Below, piece by piece: positions 17,813-25,232 of a stretch of DNA of 64,000 nucleotides. How positions within the stretch are numbered: position 1 is the stretch's first letter; the number at the start of each line of letters is the position of its first letter. Source of the stretch: Acidimicrobiaceae bacterium (GTDB taxonomy: Bacteria > Actinomycetota > Acidimicrobiia > Acidimicrobiales > RAAP-2); the NCBI GenBank assembly GCA_003161255.1, contig PMOQ01000091.1, positions 1-64,000 on the forward strand, read 5' to 3'. Position numbers and translations under genes: made by a program. Under the pieces are notes generated by a model that did no database searches, was not told where the DNA came from, and saw only the letters and a program-made list of their open reading frames with translations.

Positions 17813-18766
17813 ATGAAGTACCTGACCCTTGGCCGCTCCGGTCTGCACGTCTCTCGGGCCTGCCTGGGAACCATGATGTTTGGCCACAGCGACACCGCCC
17901 CGTGCAACGAAGACGAGGCTCGTCGAATCGTCGACGGGTTCCTCGGTGACGGGGGCAACTTTATCGACACCGCCAATCGCTACACCGGCGGTGAGTCCGA
18001 GGAGGTGGTCGGCCGGGCCATCAAAGCCAAGCGCGACGAGGTCGTGCTGGCCACCAAGGGTTTCATGCCAATCGGCGACGGCCCAAACGACCGGGGGCTC
18101 GGCCGCAAGTACCTGACCCGAGCGTTGGAGGACAGTCTTCGCCGGCTCAGAACCGACTACATCGACGTCTACCAGTGTCACGGAGCCGACGCCGACACGC
18201 CGATCGAGGAGACCATGGCGACGCTGCATGGATTCGTCCAGTCGGGCAAGGTGCGTTACATCGGCTGTTCCAACTGGACCGGCTCTCAGATCGTCGAAGC
18301 CCAGTGGGCTGCGGAAAGGATCGCCGGCTCGCCGCTCGTCAGCCTGCAGCCTCGCTACTCGCTCGTCTCGCGCGGGATCGAAGAGGACGTGCTGCCCACC
18401 TGTCAGCGCCAAGGCCTTGGGACCATGATCTACAGCCCGCTCGGCGGCGGGGTTCTCACCGGGAAGTACAAGCGGGGCGAGGAGCCCCCGGCCGACAGTC
18501 GTTTCGGGCGGGGTGGCATGTGGCGCCGAGGGCTCAACGATCAGAGCCTCGACGCCGCGGACGAGGTCGGCAAGGTGGCTGCCGAGCTCGGCACCACCCC
18601 GACCGCCGTCGCCGTTGCCTGGGTGCTTAGTCGCCGAGGCGTCACCTCGGTCATCATCGGTCCACGGACCTTCGACCAGTTCGAGCAGAACATGGAGGGC
18701 TTCGACCTGCAGCTTGACCCGGCCGTGGTGAAGCGCCTGAGCGACGCCACCCGGTGGGCCCGCTAG
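17813..18766 (+). CDS. Aldo/keto reductase (second copy)
   Basis: 317 aa, full AKR fold. Asp and Tyr of the tetrad are in FIDTANRYTGGESEEVVG, Lys in VLATKGF, His in YQCHGAD, and the NADPH site is VIIGPRTFDQFEQN. Good Shine-Dalgarno (aaagga) upstream of the ATG. Convergent with the third AKR, 53 bp apart. Sequence differences between the three copies are large, so they are not recent tandem duplicates. Confidence 0.9.
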   Translation: MKYLTLGRSGLHVSRACLGTMMFGHSDTAPCNEDEARRIVDGFLGDGGNFIDTANRYTGGESEEVVGRAIKAKRDEVVLATKGFMPIGDGPNDRGLGRKYLTRALEDSLRRLRTDYIDVYQCHGADADTPIEETMATLHGFVQSGKVRYIGCSNWTGSQIVEAQWAAERIAGSPLVSLQPRYSLVSRGIEEDVLPTCQRQGLGTMIYSPLGGGVLTGKYKRGEEPPADSRFGRGGMWRRGLNDQSLDAADEVGKVAAELGTTPTAVAVAWVLSRRGVTSVIIGPRTFDQFEQNMEGFDLQLDPAVVKRLSDATRWAR

Positions 18767-18819
18767 CAGTGCCCCTGTAGCCACGATCCTCGGGTCCGGC
18801 GCCGCTTGGGCACCGCCTG

Positions 18820-19788
18820 TCAGTGCCCGGCGATGGCGTGTGGCTCGTAGGGCTGCTCGAGGTGCTCGACCTCTTCGGAGCTCAGCTCGATTGAGATCGA
18901 GCCGAGTGCGTCCTCGAGTTGGGTGGCGTTTGTGACCCCGACGATCGGGGCGCTGACCACCGATTTTGCCTGCAGCCAGGCCAACGCCACCTGGGCCCGC
19001 TTGAACCCGCGCTTGTCGGCCAGATCCGCCACGGCCTGCACGACGGCCCGGTCGTTGTCCGAGTAGAGCCGCTTGCCGAACTCGTCGGTCTGCGTTCGCT
19101 CGGTGACCTCGTCCCAGTCCCGGGTGAGCCGACCACGGGCGAGGGGGCTCCAGGGGATGACGCCAATCCCCTCGTCGACGCAGAGTGGCAGCATCTCCCG
19201 CTCCTCTTCGCGGTAGAGGAGGTTGTAGTGGTCCTGCATGGAAACGAATCGGGTCCAACCGTGGCGCTCGGCGGCGTGAAGCATCTTGGCGAACTGCCAG
19301 GCGTACATCGACGAGGCACCCACGTAGCGGGCCTTGCCCATCTGCACCACGTCGTGCAGAGCCTCGACGGTCTCTTCGACCGGGGTCAGATTGTCGAAAC
19401 GATGGATCTGGTACAGATCGACGTAGTCGGTACCCAGTCGGCGAAGACTGTTGTCGATCTCGCTCAAGATCGCCTTGCGGGACAGCCCGCTGCCGTTCGG
19501 CCCCCTGAACATGCGCCCGTGCACCTTGGTTGCTAGCACGATCTCTTCGCGCTTGGAGTGTTCGGCCAACGTTCGGCCGACGATCTCCTCGCTGCTCCCG
19601 TCCGAGTAGACGTTGGCCGTGTCGAAGAAGTTGATGCCCCCTTCGAGCGCCTGGCGGATGATCGGTCGGGCGGCGTCCTCACTCAGGCTCCATGGGTGCC
19701 CGCCCCGCTGTGGATCACCGAAACTCATGCAGCCCAGGCAGATCTTTGACACGTCGAGCCCAGTCGAACCCAGCTTCCGATACTCCAT
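18820..19788 (-). CDS. Aldo/keto reductase (third copy)
   Basis: 322 aa. Tetrad residues are in FFDTANVYSDGSSEEIVG, LATKVHG and YQIHRFD; cofactor-site segment APIVGVTNATQLEDAL. The start is the ATG at 19788, which has agagga 5 nt upstream; an in-frame extension to 19815 is less likely. A perfect inverted repeat at 19874-19891 lies about 85 bp upstream and may be part of its control region. Confidence 0.9.
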   Translation of the reverse strand: MEYRKLGSTGLDVSKICLGCMSFGDPQRGGHPWSLSEDAARPIIRQALEGGINFFDTANVYSDGSSEEIVGRTLAEHSKREEIVLATKVHGRMFRGPNGSGLSRKAILSEIDNSLRRLGTDYVDLYQIHRFDNLTPVEETVEALHDVVQMGKARYVGASSMYAWQFAKMLHAAERHGWTRFVSMQDHYNLLYREEEREMLPLCVDEGIGVIPWSPLARGRLTRDWDEVTERTQTDEFGKRLYSDNDRAVVQAVADLADKRGFKRAQVALAWLQAKSVVSAPIVGVTNATQLEDALGSISIELSSEEVEHLEQPYEPHAIAGH

Positions 19789-19873
19789 GGGAATCCTCTC
19801 GTTGCGGTCCGGCACAGTTCGAACCCACCTTACGAGTGGTCGGGGCGACCACCCAAACGCGTGGGGCCGGTTT

Positions 19874-19891
19874 CAAGACTCGGGAGTCTTG
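19874..19891. promoter_or_regulatory. Inverted repeat, 8-bp perfect arms
   Basis: CAAGACTC-gg-GAGTCTTG. It lies upstream of the leftward AKR gene (19788) and downstream of the leftward secreted-protein gene (ends 19925). Either an operator for the AKR or a hairpin after the upstream gene; no T-run follows on the minus strand, so the operator reading is slightly preferred. Confidence 0.4.
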
Positions 19892-19924
19892 ACAGCTCGA
19901 GGCGGCGACCGGGGATTGCTCCCG

Positions 19925-20485
19925 TTACAACTTCGGCAGAATGGCGGTGGCAAGCTTCTCCTCGTCGGGCAGCGACGGTGGAGCGCCAGCAGGGATGACG
20001 GCGACTCGGAGGTAGTAGTTCCCCTTGAGCACACTCAGGGAGGCGTCGCCGTCGTAGTAGGCCTGGTTGCCGTAGCCGGCGATCGGCTGGGCGTTGACCT
20101 TGGACTTGTAGTCGTTGTACCACTTCAAGGCATCGGAGCCCGTGACCACGACGACCCGGACGGTGTCGGGCTGTCCTACGTTCGGGGTGGTGGGAGTGGG
20201 CGCCGAAGGCCCGTAGAACACGCAGGCGAGGCCCCCTTCGACGGTGGCGTTGCCAAGGACCCCGGCGGTCACGGACGTTCCGATGGCGCTCGCCGCTTCG
20301 GCTTGGGTGACCACCGAGCAGGAGCTGAAATTCGCGGTGACCTTGGCCGAACCCTTCTTCTTCGGCTTCGGCTTCGCCTTGTGTTTTGCCGCCACCGCCG
20401 GCGCCGACATGACGGTCGAAGCTGCCACGGCTACACCCAGGATGCTGGTGGCGGCAATCGCCCCTGCCACAATGATCCGCCGCAC
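19925..20485 (-). CDS. Secreted protein, DUF3558-like
   Basis: 186 aa with a Sec-type signal peptide (RRIIVAGAIAATSILGVAVAA, then AVAA cleavage-like), a Lys-rich linker, and a mature domain with two cysteines (SSCSVVTQAEAASAIG and GLACVFYG) that probably form a disulfide. The CSVVT-AEA-A-G pattern is typical of actinobacterial DUF3558-type secreted proteins of unknown role. The GTG at 20485 has aaggggg 7 nt upstream; an ATG at 20515 is an alternative. Divergent from the phosphoesterase lipoprotein. Confidence 0.72.
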   Translation of the reverse strand: MRRIIVAGAIAATSILGVAVAASTVMSAPAVAAKHKAKPKPKKKGSAKVTANFSSCSVVTQAEAASAIGTSVTAGVLGNATVEGGLACVFYGPSAPTPTTPNVGQPDTVRVVVVTGSDALKWYNDYKSKVNAQPIAGYGNQAYYDGDASLSVLKGNYYLRVAVIPAGAPPSLPDEEKLATAILPKL

Positions 20486-20800
20486 GGTCTCGCCCCCTTG
20501 CTCTTCACGCCTCATCGATCCCAGCCAGCGTACTGGGTCCACCAAGTGGGGGATCGGCGAGGCTGCTAAATCGGCGCTCCCGAACGCACATAGGAGCGAA
20601 CTGGCAGGCTCCATACCCAAGATCGCCCATCGGATAACCGCAGGCACTGTTTGCCGCCGATCACTCGTGGCGAGAGCACCTGGCGAATCGTTCCCTGCCT
20701 GAGGACGTGCGAAGGGGCGTTGGGTTCCCGATGACGCGAGGGCGGTCCGGACCACGGGTTCATTGCCAGCGCGGAGGCCCGGGTCGAAAGCCCTGAATGT
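20486..20800. other. 315-bp intergenic region between divergent secreted-protein genes
   Basis: No gene is supported here; the open frames crossing it are N-terminal extensions without start signals. It must hold promoters for the leftward DUF3558-like gene and the rightward phosphoesterase gene. I see no clear palindrome or promoter hexamer pair. Confidence 0.45.
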
Positions 20801-22384
20801 TTGCGGCAAGCTAGGCAAACGCGCCCTTCCACAGCTAGATCACGAGTATCCGCTGCAATCGCCATGTTCCTGGCGGCTGCCACACTTACCGCTTGCGGCG
20901 GAGGCGGAGGCGCCGCCCCCTCGCCGACTGCCTCCACAATCGAGCGGGTCGCCGGAGGGCCGACCGGAACGTACGTCGTCGAGAGCGGCATCCACAAGAT
21001 CAAACACGTGATCGTGGTCATGCAGGAGAACCGTTCATTCGACAGCTACTTCGGCACGTTTCCCGGCGCCGACGGCATTCCGATGAGCGGTGGCGTACCA
21101 ACCCCCTGCGTGCCCAACCCCGCCACGCACGGGTGCACCAGTCCGTATCACGACACGGCCGACGTCAACGGAGGAGGACCGCACGGACACGCCAGCGCAG
21201 TGGCGGACATCGACGGCGGCAAGATGGACGGCTTCATCAACCAGCGTGAGAAGGCAGTCAAGACGTGTACCAACGCGGAGGATCCCGCATGCGCGGTTGG
21301 CCCGAGCACCGTGCCCGACGTGATGGGTTACCACACTGCGGCCGAAATCCCGAACTACTGGACGTATGCCAGTGACTTCGTGCTCGACGACCACATGTTC
21401 GAACCGGTGTCCAGCTGGTCGCTGCCAGACCACCTGTATATGGTCTCGGCCTGGTCGGCGCGCTGCACCAACTCGTCACCGGGCAGCTGTACCAACGAGA
21501 TCGTTGGCCCCTACGGGGTCGCTCAAATGGAGCAAGCGGTCACGGAGGAGCTCGAGTCCGGCGTGGCGGAGTACGACTTCGCATGGACGGACATCACCTG
21601 GCTGCTCTACGCCAAGCATGTCAGCTGGGCGTACTACATCCAGACCGGAACACAACCCGACTGCGATGACGATGGGGCCGAAACCTGCGCGCCGATCCCC
21701 CAGCGCTACTCCACCCCGGGGATCTGGAATCCGCTGCCGCTCTTCGGCGACGTGAAGCAGGACCACCAACTCCACAACATCCAGTCACTCAATAGATATT
21801 TCTCCGCCGCAAGGGCTGGCAAGTTGCCGGCGGTGAGTTGGATAACGCCATCGGCACAGGACAGCGAGCACCCGCCTGCAAGTGTGCACCAGGGGCAGGC
21901 TTACGTGACGGCGATCATCAATGCTGCCATGAAGAGTCCGGACTGGGGCTCGACGGCCATCTTTCTGTCCTGGGACGACTGGGGTGGCTTCTATGACAAC
22001 GTGACCCCGCCCACGGTTGACGAGAACGGTTATGGGCTGCGGATACCGTCCATAGTCATTTCCCCGTACGCCAAGCGCGGCTACATCGACCATCAGACCC
22101 TGAGTAGCGACGCATACCTGAAGTTCATCGAGGACGACTTCTTAGGGGGTTCCCGGCTCAACCCGAAAACGGACAAACGCCCGGACCCGCGCCCGGACGT
22201 CCGAGAGGACGAACCGATACTCGGGAACCTGGTGAACGATTTTGACTTTTCCCAGGCGCCGCGGCCGCCCGTTCTGTTGCCAACCAATCCCCCCACCGAC
22301 TCGCCGTCGATCCCGACCTTCTTCCAGACGGCACCGCCCTGCACGGGCTGCACCGGTGTGCCGCCGTTCGTGCCTACTGGCTGA
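20801..22384 (+). CDS. Lipoprotein phosphoesterase (phospholipase C / acid phosphatase family)
   Basis: 527 aa, alkaline-phosphatase superfamily. An N-terminal lipoprotein signal ends in LTAC (lipobox, about residues 28-31) followed by a Gly-rich linker. The catalytic core starts with HVIVVMQENRSFDSYFG, the metal/nucleophile motif of bacterial non-haemolytic phospholipase C and AcpA-type phosphatases, and includes LPDHLYMVSAWSA, WDDWGGFYDNV and RIPSIVISPYAKRGYIDH. It likely releases phosphate from phospholipids or other esters outside the cell. TTG start at 20801 is the only one leaving a full signal. Pro-rich C-terminus. Confidence 0.88.
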   Translation: MRQARQTRPSTARSRVSAAIAMFLAAATLTACGGGGGAAPSPTASTIERVAGGPTGTYVVESGIHKIKHVIVVMQENRSFDSYFGTFPGADGIPMSGGVPTPCVPNPATHGCTSPYHDTADVNGGGPHGHASAVADIDGGKMDGFINQREKAVKTCTNAEDPACAVGPSTVPDVMGYHTAAEIPNYWTYASDFVLDDHMFEPVSSWSLPDHLYMVSAWSARCTNSSPGSCTNEIVGPYGVAQMEQAVTEELESGVAEYDFAWTDITWLLYAKHVSWAYYIQTGTQPDCDDDGAETCAPIPQRYSTPGIWNPLPLFGDVKQDHQLHNIQSLNRYFSAARAGKLPAVSWITPSAQDSEHPPASVHQGQAYVTAIINAAMKSPDWGSTAIFLSWDDWGGFYDNVTPPTVDENGYGLRIPSIVISPYAKRGYIDHQTLSSDAYLKFIEDDFLGGSRLNPKTDKRPDPRPDVREDEPILGNLVNDFDFSQAPRPPVLLPTNPPTDSPSIPTFFQTAPPCTGCTGVPPFVPTG

Positions 22385-22560
22385 CGGTCCGTATCGAGGC
22401 GGATCACACGTACGCCGCACCTGGTGCCATCTCCAGCGTGGCCCCGAACACCGTCACCGCGCCGGTGACCATCACTCACAATGGCCAAGCCGTCTCCGCG
22501 ACCGTCCACCTCGACCGAACCGCACCCCTCCCTCGGTGCGCCTCGTTCCACGGCCCCTGC
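22382..22560 (+). other. Coding-like Ig-domain fragment after the phosphoesterase
   Basis: Directly after the phosphoesterase stop, the neighbouring plus frame reads without stops and with high GC3: LTVRIEADHTY, then APNTVTAPVTITHNGQAVSA and TVHLDRTAP. This looks like a beta-sandwich (Ig-like) segment rather than a shadow. It has no start signal and ends in low-complexity sequence at about 22560. It may be a former C-terminal domain of the phosphoesterase separated by a frameshift, or a decayed neighbour. Confidence 0.3.
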
Positions 22561-22561
22561 G

Positions 22562-22984
22562 TCAAGTCCGATCCGGTACAACTTCCTTGGCTGGGCCTCG
22601 GCCCGACTGAAGGGCGAACCAGATGAGGGGAATCTGCAAAGGGAATCGAATCCAATCGACCACCTTGGCCGTCAGGTCGTGGCCCTGCTGAGCGGTTATG
22701 GCGGCCTGCAGGTTGGCCGGCCAGATGAATGCCAGCAGCACGGCGGCGGCGATCCCCGCCCAGCGGTCCCGTCGCCACAACCCAACGGCGCAGATGAGCT
22801 CGGCCACCCCGCTGGCATAGACCAACTCGGTCGGCACGGGCAAGAAGTGGGGGACGATCGGGGTGAAGGTACCCGGGTGGGCCAGGTGGATCACCCCGCT
22901 GAGTATGAAGGCGGATGCGACGAGCCAGGGGAGATAAGGGAAGTAGCGAGCGCACCGCCGATGGCTGCCGGACGCTGCCGTCAC
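22562..22984 (-). CDS. DoxX-family membrane protein
   Basis: About 140 aa with four membrane segments: LPWLVASAFILSGVIHLAHP, LVYASGVAELICAVGLW, WAGIAAAVLLAFIWPAN and a C-terminal LQIPLIWFAL. The SGxxHLAHP and AELICAxGLW patterns match the DoxX/MauE-like group, small membrane proteins tied to redox or sulfur metabolism. GTG at 22984 is chosen; the frame continues to a GTG at 23056. It is the distal gene after ferredoxin on the same strand, separated by about 160 bp. Confidence 0.78.
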   Translation of the reverse strand: MTAASGSHRRCARYFPYLPWLVASAFILSGVIHLAHPGTFTPIVPHFLPVPTELVYASGVAELICAVGLWRRDRWAGIAAAVLLAFIWPANLQAAITAQQGHDLTAKVVDWIRFPLQIPLIWFALQSGRGPAKEVVPDRT

Positions 22985-23145
22985 CGGGTCACCTACGACC
23001 GTGCCCCGAATGCCGGCCCCGTCCAACGTCGCTTGCCACGGCGAGCCGCTCTGCACTCCGCCGCCGTCCCAACAGCGGGATCAGCCCCGGCGAAGTTGGC
23101 CAATGGGGATTCGTTCGCGAACCTCCGGCGGCGGAGCCACCAACC

Positions 23146-23343
23146 TCAGCCCGCCAACGCCTCGATTGCGGACTCGGGGCAATTGGCAATGGCGAGATGC
23201 GCCTTCTCCTCAAGCTTGGCGGGCACGGTGCCATCGCCGACTACCGAGCTCTGGCCATAGTCGTCCACTGAGAACAGCTCGGGTGCAAGTGCGTAGCATC
23301 GTGCGTGGCCCTGGCACCTGTCGGGGTCGACTCGGATCTTCAC
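23146..23343 (-). CDS. [3Fe-4S] ferredoxin, partner of the adjacent P450
   Basis: 65-aa small ferredoxin. Cys10, Cys16 and Cys54 (the last in NCPESAI) are the cluster ligands; the position of a fourth cysteine in 4Fe proteins is His13 (CQGHARC), typical of 3Fe-4S ferredoxins that donate electrons to actinobacterial P450s. Its GTG start overlaps the stop of the P450 gene (GTGA, 23340-23343), so the two proteins are made together in a fixed ratio. No ferredoxin reductase is adjacent. Confidence 0.9.
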   Translation of the reverse strand: MKIRVDPDRCQGHARCYALAPELFSVDDYGQSSVVGDGTVPAKLEEKAHLAIANCPESAIEALAG

Positions 23344-24551
23344 GGGAACGCCACCGGCAGGACCCGCGGGCCACGAACCTGACCTCCTGCCCAGGTCACC
23401 TCGGCACCCTCGGCGAGGCGAAACGTCGGGATCCGCGCCAGCCACTCCTCCAGGGCCACGGTTAGTTCCATGCGGGCCAGGTTGGATCCCGCACAGCGGT
23501 GGATGCCCGTTCCGAAGGCGACGTGACGGTTGATCGCTCGATCGAGGACGACCTCGTCGGCCCGCTCGAAGACCTCGGGGTCACGGTTCGCTGCCGGGAA
23601 GTTCATGAGCAGCTTGTCACCCTCGCGCATCGGGCACCCGCCGAACTCGGTGTCGGTGGTGACCAACCGCGCCATTGTCACGGGTGAGTAGGCCCGAAGG
23701 AACTCCTCGACCGCCGAGGACATCAGCCCCGGTTCAGCGACCAGGCGCGCCACGTGGTCGGGGTGGGTGGCGAGGTGCCACAACGAGGAGCCGATGCTGC
23801 TCCAGGTCGTGTCGATGCCGGCGATCATCACGAGCGCAGCCATCCCGAGCACGAGGCGATCATCGAGGGGCTCACCGTCGTGGCTCGTCGCCAGGAGCTC
23901 GCTCATGAGATCGTCGCCGGGATCAGTCTTGCGGCGTTCGAGTTCCGACATCAGGTACGTACCAAAGCCCTCTTGGCCTCGGAGGTTCCGTTCCGGGTCG
24001 TCTCCGAACTCGAGCATGTCGCGAACCCAGCCGGTGAAGGTGTCCGAGAGCGTCTCGGGCACCCCCAGGATCTGCGCGACGACTCTGACCGGGATCTGCT
24101 GCGCGTAGTCAATGGCCGCGTCGGCGTGGCCGGCCTCGAGGAACCCGTCGATATGGCGTCGGCAGAGGTCACGGGTCAGCTCCTCGTAGCCGGCGACCCG
24201 CGTGTGGGAGAACCACGGCAGAATGAGTCGCCTTGTCCAGGTATGCAGCGGCGGATCCGCGGAGATGGGCGGGAGGCCATACTGCGCGTCGGCCTCGTCG
24301 TAGCCCTCCGGTTGCACCTCGGAGTTGACGACGCCGATCTCGAGAGAGCTGAACCGCTCGATGTCGTGGGCTGCCTCGACGACGTCTGCGTACCGAGTGA
24401 GCATCCACGCTCGGCCGCGGCGCTCGGTGTGGGCGACGGGACAGGACTGCCGCAAGTCATCCCAGATCGGGTACGGATCCTCGATGTAACCCGCATCGAG
24501 GACCTCAAAATCCTGTGACCAATCACCGACCGGTGCCGTTACTCGCGCCAT
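23340..24551 (-). CDS. Cytochrome P450
   Basis: 403 aa, class I bacterial P450. I-helix AGIDTT (244-249) has the acid-alcohol pair for O2 activation; ExxR is Glu283-Arg286 in VEEFLR; haem loop FGTGIHRCAGSNLAR with Cys353. The features fit a soluble monooxygenase fed by the ferredoxin encoded immediately downstream. Substrate unknown. ATG start at 24551. The nearest upstream gene on the strand is a tiny membrane protein. Confidence 0.93.
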   Translation of the reverse strand: MARVTAPVGDWSQDFEVLDAGYIEDPYPIWDDLRQSCPVAHTERRGRAWMLTRYADVVEAAHDIERFSSLEIGVVNSEVQPEGYDEADAQYGLPPISADPPLHTWTRRLILPWFSHTRVAGYEELTRDLCRRHIDGFLEAGHADAAIDYAQQIPVRVVAQILGVPETLSDTFTGWVRDMLEFGDDPERNLRGQEGFGTYLMSELERRKTDPGDDLMSELLATSHDGEPLDDRLVLGMAALVMIAGIDTTWSSIGSSLWHLATHPDHVARLVAEPGLMSSAVEEFLRAYSPVTMARLVTTDTEFGGCPMREGDKLLMNFPAANRDPEVFERADEVVLDRAINRHVAFGTGIHRCAGSNLARMELTVALEEWLARIPTFRLAEGAEVTWAGGQVRGPRVLPVAFP

Positions 24552-24709
24552 CCCAAACCCCTTCGACTGGTCATGAACCTAGCCACCAGGACGGGCCCAC
24601 TGCAGGCGAACGTCCCGGATCGCAGTGGCGCCGGTTACTCGATTAGGAACGTGCGCGGCCGTGCCTCCGGCGACATGACCCCTCCCCGACCAGGAGCGTG
24701 CGAGTCGCT

Positions 24710-24880
24710 CTATCGGGATTTCGCGAGTCGGTCGCCAAAGACCTGGTCGGCGGACCAGGCAACGAACCCCGCTGCGATCCAGACCGGCCAAGCCACGGTG
24801 ATGAACGTTCCGACCGACCTCGCCGCGGCGATCAGGGCGAAGATGAACATGACGAGTGCTGCCAAACGCAGAAAGCGCAT
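24710..24880 (-). CDS. Small two-helix membrane protein (56 aa)
   Basis: 56-aa ORF below the usual length cutoff. It starts ATG at 24880 with ggag 7 nt upstream and encodes MRFLRLAALVMFIFALIAAA then SVGTFITVAWPVWIAAGFVAW, two hydrophobic segments, ending in a charged tail (DRLAKSR). Composition and codon bias fit a genuine small membrane protein. No relatives recognised. Confidence 0.55.
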   Translation of the reverse strand: MRFLRLAALVMFIFALIAAARSVGTFITVAWPVWIAAGFVAWSADQVFGDRLAKSR

Positions 24881-24962
24881 TTTCTGGCTCCATCCTCCGT
24901 GGGCGTTGGCCCGATGAGTCAGCCGTACCCTACGACGGTGGTGTGAATAAGTCGACCGCCGG

Positions 24963-25037
24963 TCAGGGTAGGACGAAGGTGGTGTCGCCCACTGCCTCCG
25001 ATAGCACCTGCTTCATGACCTGGGGATGCGGGTAGGT
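24963..25037 (-). other. Coding-like C-terminal remnant
   Basis: In a frame different from the DUF1272 gene it overlaps, a stretch ending at a TGA reads TYPHPQVMKQVLSEAVGDTTF and then VLP. It resembles the tail of a larger protein but no upstream body is found, so it may be the end of a decayed gene or chance. Confidence 0.2.
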
Positions 25038-25192
25038 CGCACAACGAGGCCACCCGAGCAGTTCGGGCAGACGCCGTCCATCTCCGCCGAGCACTCGGAG
25101 CAAAAGGTGCACTCGTAGCTGCAGATCCTGGCGTCCCCGGCCACGTCGAGCGCGACCTCACAACGTTCGCACCGCTCCCGCATCTCCAGCAT
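25013..25192 (-). CDS. DUF1272 zinc-ribbon protein
   Basis: 59-aa protein with eight cysteines in four pairs: RCERC (8, 11), ICSYEC (24, 28), CSEC (31, 34) and CPNC (42, 45). This is the DUF1272 pattern, a double zinc ribbon of unknown role. The ATG at 25192 is preceded by a gggagggg Shine-Dalgarno. It lies 40 bp downstream of the dipZ-like gene on the same strand and may be co-transcribed with it. Confidence 0.85.
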   Translation of the reverse strand: MLEMRERCERCEVALDVAGDARICSYECTFCSECSAEMDGVCPNCSGGLVVRPTRIPRS

Positions 25193-25232
25193 GCCCCTCC
25201 CCCATCTCTCCTCGCCGGACCGCCGCGCGGTT

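Noticed and set aside
17390-19258. 622-codon leftward frame across the AKR genes
   Set aside because: Antisense shadow: composition is Gly/Arg-rich and the AKR genes on the plus and minus strands have complete catalytic motifs.
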